From positions 1 through 45,851 of the forward strand of contig JAAXHD010000012.1 of the NCBI GenBank assembly GCA_012271015.1: 45,851 nt of DNA, written 5' to 3'. The notes below the pieces were generated by a model that saw only the letters and a list, made by a program, of their open reading frames with translations, was not told where the DNA came from and searched no databases. Shown in pieces: positions 41,998 through 45,851 of the stretch. The DNA comes from Candidatus Poribacteria bacterium. Lineage in GTDB: Bacteria > Poribacteria > WGA-4E > WGA-3G. A program made the position numbers and the translations under genes. Within the stretch, counting starts at the first letter, position 1. Every line of letters begins with the position of its first letter.

Positions 41998-42837
41998 ATG
42001 ACATTTCTTGAAGCAATTCTTCTTGGGATTTTACAAGGCTTAACAGAATTCCTACCGGTCAGTAGTTCAGGGCACCTCGTCTTGGCACAGCAATTCCTCG
42101 GACTCAAGGATCCCCTCGTCTTTTTTGATGTGATGCTTCATGTCGGAACATTAGCCGCCGTGCTCGTCGCGTATCGTGATGCAATAGGGCGATTAGTGAT
42201 AGGTGGGCTATCTGCGCTCGGAAGCACCCAATTTTGGCGGAAACCAAGGGCAACGCTCAACACATCGGCGGAACTCAAGTTTATATGGCTGATACTCATC
42301 GGCTCTATTCCAACAGGAATTATCGCAGTGGTATTCAAGACGCAATTGGAATCCTTCTTTGATGAGGTTCGCATTGTAAGCACCATGTTAATCCTCACCG
42401 GCATCATTCTCCAACTCCCTCGACTCCGCAGAGAGAAAACGGATAGATCGGATGCCTCCACCGGAGAATTGAAAACATGGCACGCACCACTCATCGGAAT
42501 CGCACAAGGCTGCGCAATTACGCCGGGCATTTCCCGTTCGGGTACGACAATCTCGTTGGCACTTTTTTTAGGGATTCCCGCAAAAACCGCGGCGGAATAC
42601 TCCTTCCTGCTCTCAATTCCCGCGATACTCGGTGCGGTTGCTCTCAAAATCCAAGACCTCGGAGATACCACGATCCCGCTTTACATCGTAGGAACCGGTA
42701 TGCTCGCCTCGTTTATTGTCGGCTATATCGCGCTGCGGTTTCTACTGGTTATACTAAATCGAGGCAAATTCTCGGTGTTCTCCTATTACTGCGTCGCTTT
42801 AGGGCTAACTTCACTCTTAATCGCCTTAATCCAGTAA
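41998..42837 (+). CDS. uppP: Undecaprenyl-diphosphate phosphatase
   Basis: 279 residues with about eight membrane helices. It removes a phosphate from undecaprenyl diphosphate to recycle the lipid carrier for peptidoglycan and other envelope polymers. Motif 1 is GILQGLTEFLPVSSSGHL and motif 2 is PGISRSGTTISLALFLG, with the catalytic Glu and Arg present. The 3' end overlaps the convergent methyltransferase gene by 52 bases. Confidence 0.95.
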   Translation: MTFLEAILLGILQGLTEFLPVSSSGHLVLAQQFLGLKDPLVFFDVMLHVGTLAAVLVAYRDAIGRLVIGGLSALGSTQFWRKPRATLNTSAELKFIWLILIGSIPTGIIAVVFKTQLESFFDEVRIVSTMLILTGIILQLPRLRREKTDRSDASTGELKTWHAPLIGIAQGCAITPGISRSGTTISLALFLGIPAKTAAEYSFLLSIPAILGAVALKIQDLGDTTIPLYIVGTGMLASFIVGYIALRFLLVILNRGKFSVFSYYCVALGLTSLLIALIQ

Positions 42838-43502
42838 GTCGCGACGCATCCAAGCACTTTTTTGTTGTAGTGCCGCACCTCCGGCATCACACCGACACTC
42901 TCTAAGATGTCACAGATTTTCCTGTCGTTTTGGAGCGTGTTCCGAATCCACTTTTCTCCAGTGCATCCATAAATCAGACTGGCGAGATACATTTGTAACG
43001 GTTTCAGTTTGAAACGCTTGAGATACCGAAGTGGAAACCCGAACCCGTGTCCAGAGATCGCGAGGGTGCCTCCCGGTTTTAAGACCCGTGCAAGCTCAGT
43101 TAAGGCGGTTTCGTCGTCGGGGACATGCGGCATGACGAGGAAACAGGTTACGAGATCAAAAGACGCATCGGCAAAAGGCAGGGTTGGGAGTGCCGCCCGT
43201 AGCAAGGTAGGATCTACAGAAGACCGGTCTATGAACTCGCCTATCTGAGAGCGTCCGGACACCAAGAAAAACGCATCAACATCGACACCAACAAGGAGTT
43301 CTGGCGTGTCAGTGGCAAGAGCGACAAGAAGATTCCCCGGTCCACACCCAACATCTAACACCCTTTTACCGGTAGCATCGATGTTCAAAGTGTCGAGTTG
43401 CCTACGCGTTATGCCATCTTCTAATTCGCGGTAAGCGTTCTGAATGTAGGCACGGTGCCACTCTGTCAAACGACTTCTCCGTATAATAAAGAATTCGCCC
43501 AT
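42786..43502 (-). CDS. Class I SAM-dependent methyltransferase
   Basis: 238 residues. SAM-binding motif I VLDVGCGPGNLL, acidic loop LVGVDVDAF, motif LPFADASFDLVTCFLVMPHV, and RVLKPGGTLAISGHG, all normal for the Methyltransf_11 type. The C-terminal 60 residues resemble those of lipid/quinone or sugar methyltransferases and give no substrate. The start overlaps the end of the deacetylase gene by 37 bases, so the two are likely translationally coupled; no clear ribosome binding site. Confidence 0.85.
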   Translation of the reverse strand: MGEFFIIRRSRLTEWHRAYIQNAYRELEDGITRRQLDTLNIDATGKRVLDVGCGPGNLLVALATDTPELLVGVDVDAFFLVSGRSQIGEFIDRSSVDPTLLRAALPTLPFADASFDLVTCFLVMPHVPDDETALTELARVLKPGGTLAISGHGFGFPLRYLKRFKLKPLQMYLASLIYGCTGEKWIRNTLQNDRKICDILESVGVMPEVRHYNKKVLGCVATYWIKAIKSEVSPKATQ

Positions 43503-44359
43503 CTGCGAAGCCGTTGGGGAATCGTTGTGAGTTCTGAACGGAAGAGGATCAGTCCAGCATCATCGGTGATTGGAACAGCCTTCAGCCTATACAGTGGCGT
43601 GTCCAGCGTGTTCCATCCTATATCTGTCGTGCGTGCCGAGTGGAACCCACCCGTCTTCACAATCTCGATCTCGCGTTCAGTATAATCGCCGTTTGGGTAA
43701 CTGAAATGAGAACACTCAATCCCCAAAAGCGTTTCCAAATCCCTTTTGCTCTCAAGAACCTCTTTTTTACACTCGGTGTCTGTGCAACGCGGTAAGACTG
43801 AATGGAATTGGGTATGTGGTTGGAAGTCAACGCTCTCTGCCATCTCTTGCATTTCCGAAATATTGAGTGCCTGCCTGTCTGGATATACTTTTTCAGGCTC
43901 AAAGTTAGCAGTCCGTTTGAGGCACGCCAACCGTTCTGCGTTCGGTAGCCTTTTCAGTCTCTCTTTCTCTGCTTTGGACTGTCCCGCTACCTTGAACCAG
44001 AAGTGCCGCTTTGTATCAATAATCTGTGTGCAGACGTAGAGCGTTGGACGAACACGGTACTGCTTGAAAATCGGTAGAAGCGCGATATTACCAGCGTGTC
44101 CGTCGTCAATCGTAATCACAATGCTTTTCGGAGGGATCCGCGAGAAATCCTGTTGATGAATTGCAGTAACGAGGGTATCCAGTGAGACAATCGTGTAACG
44201 GCGCGAGAGATAGGCGATATGTTTCGCAAAAATTGCGGGTTGCGGATCGTGATACAGGAGGATAGCAACCCGATACCGACACACCCACTCCCGGATGAGC
44301 ATCGACATTCCTAACAGACAAATAACAGTTGCTACCATATTTTTTAGAAAATTACGCAT
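43466..44359 (-). CDS. Polysaccharide deacetylase, second type
   Basis: 297 residues. An N-terminal hydrophobic anchor (about 8-22) is followed by a NodB-like domain: TIDDGHAGN (catalytic and metal aspartates), HTQFHS as the H-x3-H metal pair, and FSYPNGDYTEREIE as the barrel motif after it. It is closer to the deacetylases found in O-antigen/exopolysaccharide clusters (DUF-type with long insert RHFWFKVAGQSK) than to the deacetylase at 16.8 kb. It lies between the glycosyltransferase and methyltransferase genes. Confidence 0.88.
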   Translation of the reverse strand: MRNFLKNMVATVICLLGMSMLIREWVCRYRVAILLYHDPQPAIFAKHIAYLSRRYTIVSLDTLVTAIHQQDFSRIPPKSIVITIDDGHAGNIALLPIFKQYRVRPTLYVCTQIIDTKRHFWFKVAGQSKAEKERLKRLPNAERLACLKRTANFEPEKVYPDRQALNISEMQEMAESVDFQPHTQFHSVLPRCTDTECKKEVLESKRDLETLLGIECSHFSYPNGDYTEREIEIVKTGGFHSARTTDIGWNTLDTPLYRLKAVPITDDAGLILFRSELTTIPQRLRRWANSLLYGEVV

Positions 44360-44484
44360 CTATCATATTGCCCCACAAGAAGTCATAAACTTATCCCATT
44401 AGACCTACCCATTTGAAAATCCGGAATTGTCTAACCACTGTTCCACCCTGTGCGTCCTAAAGAATTGCAAGTAATAGATATTTC

Positions 44485-45588
44485 TTACTCGACGAATAAT
44501 TGCCGATAAATCTCTTCTAATTTTTGAACAGACACCGCACTGTCAAACTTTTGTTGAATCGTCGCTCGTGCGTTCCTACCCAATTCACTTGCAAAATCGG
44601 GTTCAGTCAGCACCCGATGCAGTGCCGTCGCTAACGCTGTCGGATCCCGTGGCGGAACCCGAATACCGTCCTTCTCACCCTCTATTAAATCTACGATACC
44701 CCCGACATCCGATGCAATGCACGGCATTCCGATCCCCATTGCCTCAATTAACGCATTCGGTGAACTTTCGTGTAGCGATGGAAGCACAAAGACATCCGCT
44801 GTCAGAAGCACAGAGAAAACATCCTCACTAAATCCCGGAAACGCCACCTGTTCTGAAAGCCCGTATTCCGCCGTGAGTGCTCGGAGTCCCGCCTCCAATT
44901 CACCTTCACCGAGAAACGTACATCGCCACGCGACATCTTCTCGATTCAACAAATTTAATGCTTCAATCAGATACCGATGCCCTTTTTCAGGAGCGAATCG
45001 TCCGACGCTTACGATTAACTTCTCATCGGGACCACACGTACGCGGTTGTGCCCACGTCTCGGTGGGTAATTCCAACAGATTGGGGATGCTAACAATGTTT
45101 TTGTCTGGATATCGCTGGTGGAGATGCCGTTGGATCTGCGCTGAGTTCGTCAGAAGGACATCGGCGGTATTGTAGATGAGTTTTTCTGTAAGATAGAGCC
45201 GAAACTTCCCGTACCGCGCATGGTAGTCGCCGCGTTGAGAAGCGATGAATGGAATCTGTCGCCACAGTCCGAATCTACGCGAGAGTCCACAGAGGAAATT
45301 GGAATACCACAACCAACTATGTACGATGTCGGGTTCGACAGCATTGACAATGCCACCGAGTGCAAACGCCTTTTCGAGCAATCTCGGACGTCTGCCTTCA
45401 CCTGCGAGTGTTGCCACCTCCCGCACACACGGTAGGGCGGCGAGTTCCCTAACACGTTCCCCTTCGGCGCGACTCAGGACAACGGACGCTTCATATCGCT
45501 CAGGCGGCAACCGATCCAGGGTCTTGAGCAGTTGTGATTCGGCACCGTCCTTTGTCATGGAATCAATGACATACAGAATTTTGATTTT
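44485..45588 (-). CDS. Glycosyltransferase family 4 protein, start codon problematic
   Basis: The track begins at ATG 45558 (357 residues), but the frame continues upstream as KIKILYVIDS before a TAA at 45589-45591. That is the first beta-strand of a GT-B glycosyltransferase, so the true protein probably starts there. No ATG, GTG or TTG exists in that stretch; only ATC, ATT or CTG codons do. The C-terminal domain has GRFAPEKGHRYLIEAL and SPNALIEAMGIGMPCIASDVGG with the EX7E-type nucleotide-sugar site (UDP/GDP-sugar donor). The gene is the first of the three minus-strand envelope genes. Confidence 0.85.
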   Translation of the reverse strand, partial: KIKILYVIDSMTKDGAESQLLKTLDRLPPERYEASVVLSRAEGERVRELAALPCVREVATLAGEGRRPRLLEKAFALGGIVNAVEPDIVHSWLWYSNFLCGLSRRFGLWRQIPFIASQRGDYHARYGKFRLYLTEKLIYNTADVLLTNSAQIQRHLHQRYPDKNIVSIPNLLELPTETWAQPRTCGPDEKLIVSVGRFAPEKGHRYLIEALNLLNREDVAWRCTFLGEGELEAGLRALTAEYGLSEQVAFPGFSEDVFSVLLTADVFVLPSLHESSPNALIEAMGIGMPCIASDVGGIVDLIEGEKDGIRVPPRDPTALATALHRVLTEPDFASELGRNARATIQQKFDSAVSVQKLEEIYRQLFVE

Positions 45589-45627
45589 TTAATTTTACCT
45601 TGCGGATTTTTAATTTTACCTTGCGGG
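45584..45627. repeat. Tandem 21-bp duplication at the glycosyltransferase 5' end
   Basis: ATTTTTAATTTTACCTTGCGG occurs twice in a row. On the minus strand each unit contains an AAGGT, a possible ribosome binding site. The duplication abuts the missing start codon. Confidence 0.8.
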
Positions 45628-45713
45628 TCGGTGAGGTGGGTACAGAATATGAACCTGCCTTCACGTAGATCCGCCCTCCGCTACGCTTACGGGCTAACGG
45701 TTTTGAGCCTATT

Positions 45714-45740
45714 GTAGCATAACCTGTTAGGTTGTGCTAC
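45714..45740. repeat. Short palindromic repeat GTAGCATAACCT-GTT-AGGTTGTGCTAC
   Basis: A 12-bp stem with one T-G wobble. 45589-45851 contains no gene I can support; an ACAAAG...CTTTGT hairpin and the start of a TATAGTAGATTCC repeat also occur near the window end. Confidence 0.65.
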
Positions 45741-45851
45741 CCTCTACCCCCGCAAGCAGGGTGTGTGTAGGATACCAACAACTTCGTACACTACAAAGAG
45801 GAACCCTTTGTGAGACGAACACCTCTTATAGTAGATTCCGAAAATAAGTTT

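Overview
The window looks like a chromosome segment of an uncultured bacterium with a Gram-negative-type envelope. The gene mix is a pattern I associate with Candidatus Poribacteria or a close relative: two phytanoyl-CoA-dioxygenase-like oxygenases, a LamG protein, dockerin/Ig-like exported proteins, a mandelate-racemase-family enzyme, a Gfo/Idh/MocA oxidoreductase, a DUF1028 protein, a PQQ-type propeller protein and very many small palindromic intergenic repeats. That taxonomic guess is inference, because no rRNA or marker tree is available here. No rRNA, tRNA, CRISPR array or complete insertion sequence was recognised.

Layout. 1-2205 is the C-terminal part of a type ISP restriction-modification enzyme. 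Then come a STAS-domain regulator, a large carbohydrate-enzyme-like protein on the minus strand, a D-2-hydroxyacid dehydrogenase with a HicBA toxin-antitoxin pair behind it, and an enolase-superfamily enzyme (to 9.1 kb). 9.2-15.6 kb holds a polytopic membrane protein, an exported protein with an apparently dead C39-peptidase-like domain, a CaCA cation antiporter and a phytanoyl-CoA-dioxygenase-like protein. 16.2-20.5 kb (minus strand) has a lipoprotein and polysaccharide deacetylase pair, an aldo/keto reductase, an RluA-type pseudouridine synthase and a fused nucleotidyltransferase-HEPN protein. 20.7-28.7 kb has truA, an HD hydrolase with a second oxygenase, a Gfo/Idh/MocA protein, and a murA-hisD-DUF1028 run. 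28.8-33.7 kb has an SDR and small membrane protein pair, a membrane-anchored beta-propeller protein, a class-A beta-lactamase-like serine hydrolase and an unknown protein. 38.3-45.6 kb has a BatA/VWA protein, a small helical protein, a LamG protein, uppP, and an envelope-polysaccharide-type set (methyltransferase, deacetylase, glycosyltransferase).

The most interesting part is the compact four-gene run at 33952-37991. The ORF track breaks two of its genes at TGA codons. In both, reading through the TGA in the same frame gives a full thioredoxin domain, and the TGA falls exactly on the first cysteine of the CxxC redox motif (UIFC and UPFC). The first gene of the run is a cysteine version (CPPC) of the same domain on a lipoprotein with the same Ig-like module. 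I therefore annotate 35762-36376 and 36390-37991 as two exported selenocysteine-containing thioredoxin-like proteins carrying dockerin repeats (and, in the second, Ig-like repeats). They are co-transcribed with a zinc-site methyltransferase of the MtaA/CmuA/UroD family. Hairpins shortly after each TGA are candidate bacterial SECIS elements. Selenocysteine machinery (selA/B/C/D) is not in the window and must be sought elsewhere in the genome.

Intergenic DNA is dominated by repeats that can be sorted into families. There is a 121-bp MITE-like element with AGGACTTACGCA ends, whose empty site can be reconstructed from a second repeat copy in this window. Two CAGGG...CCCTG elements carry about 17-bp inverted ends and 10-bp target duplications. 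Large imperfect hairpins are built from ACTGAAAAC/GTTATCGGT-like words. Several short stem-loop types often end in CTACAG or CTACCA.
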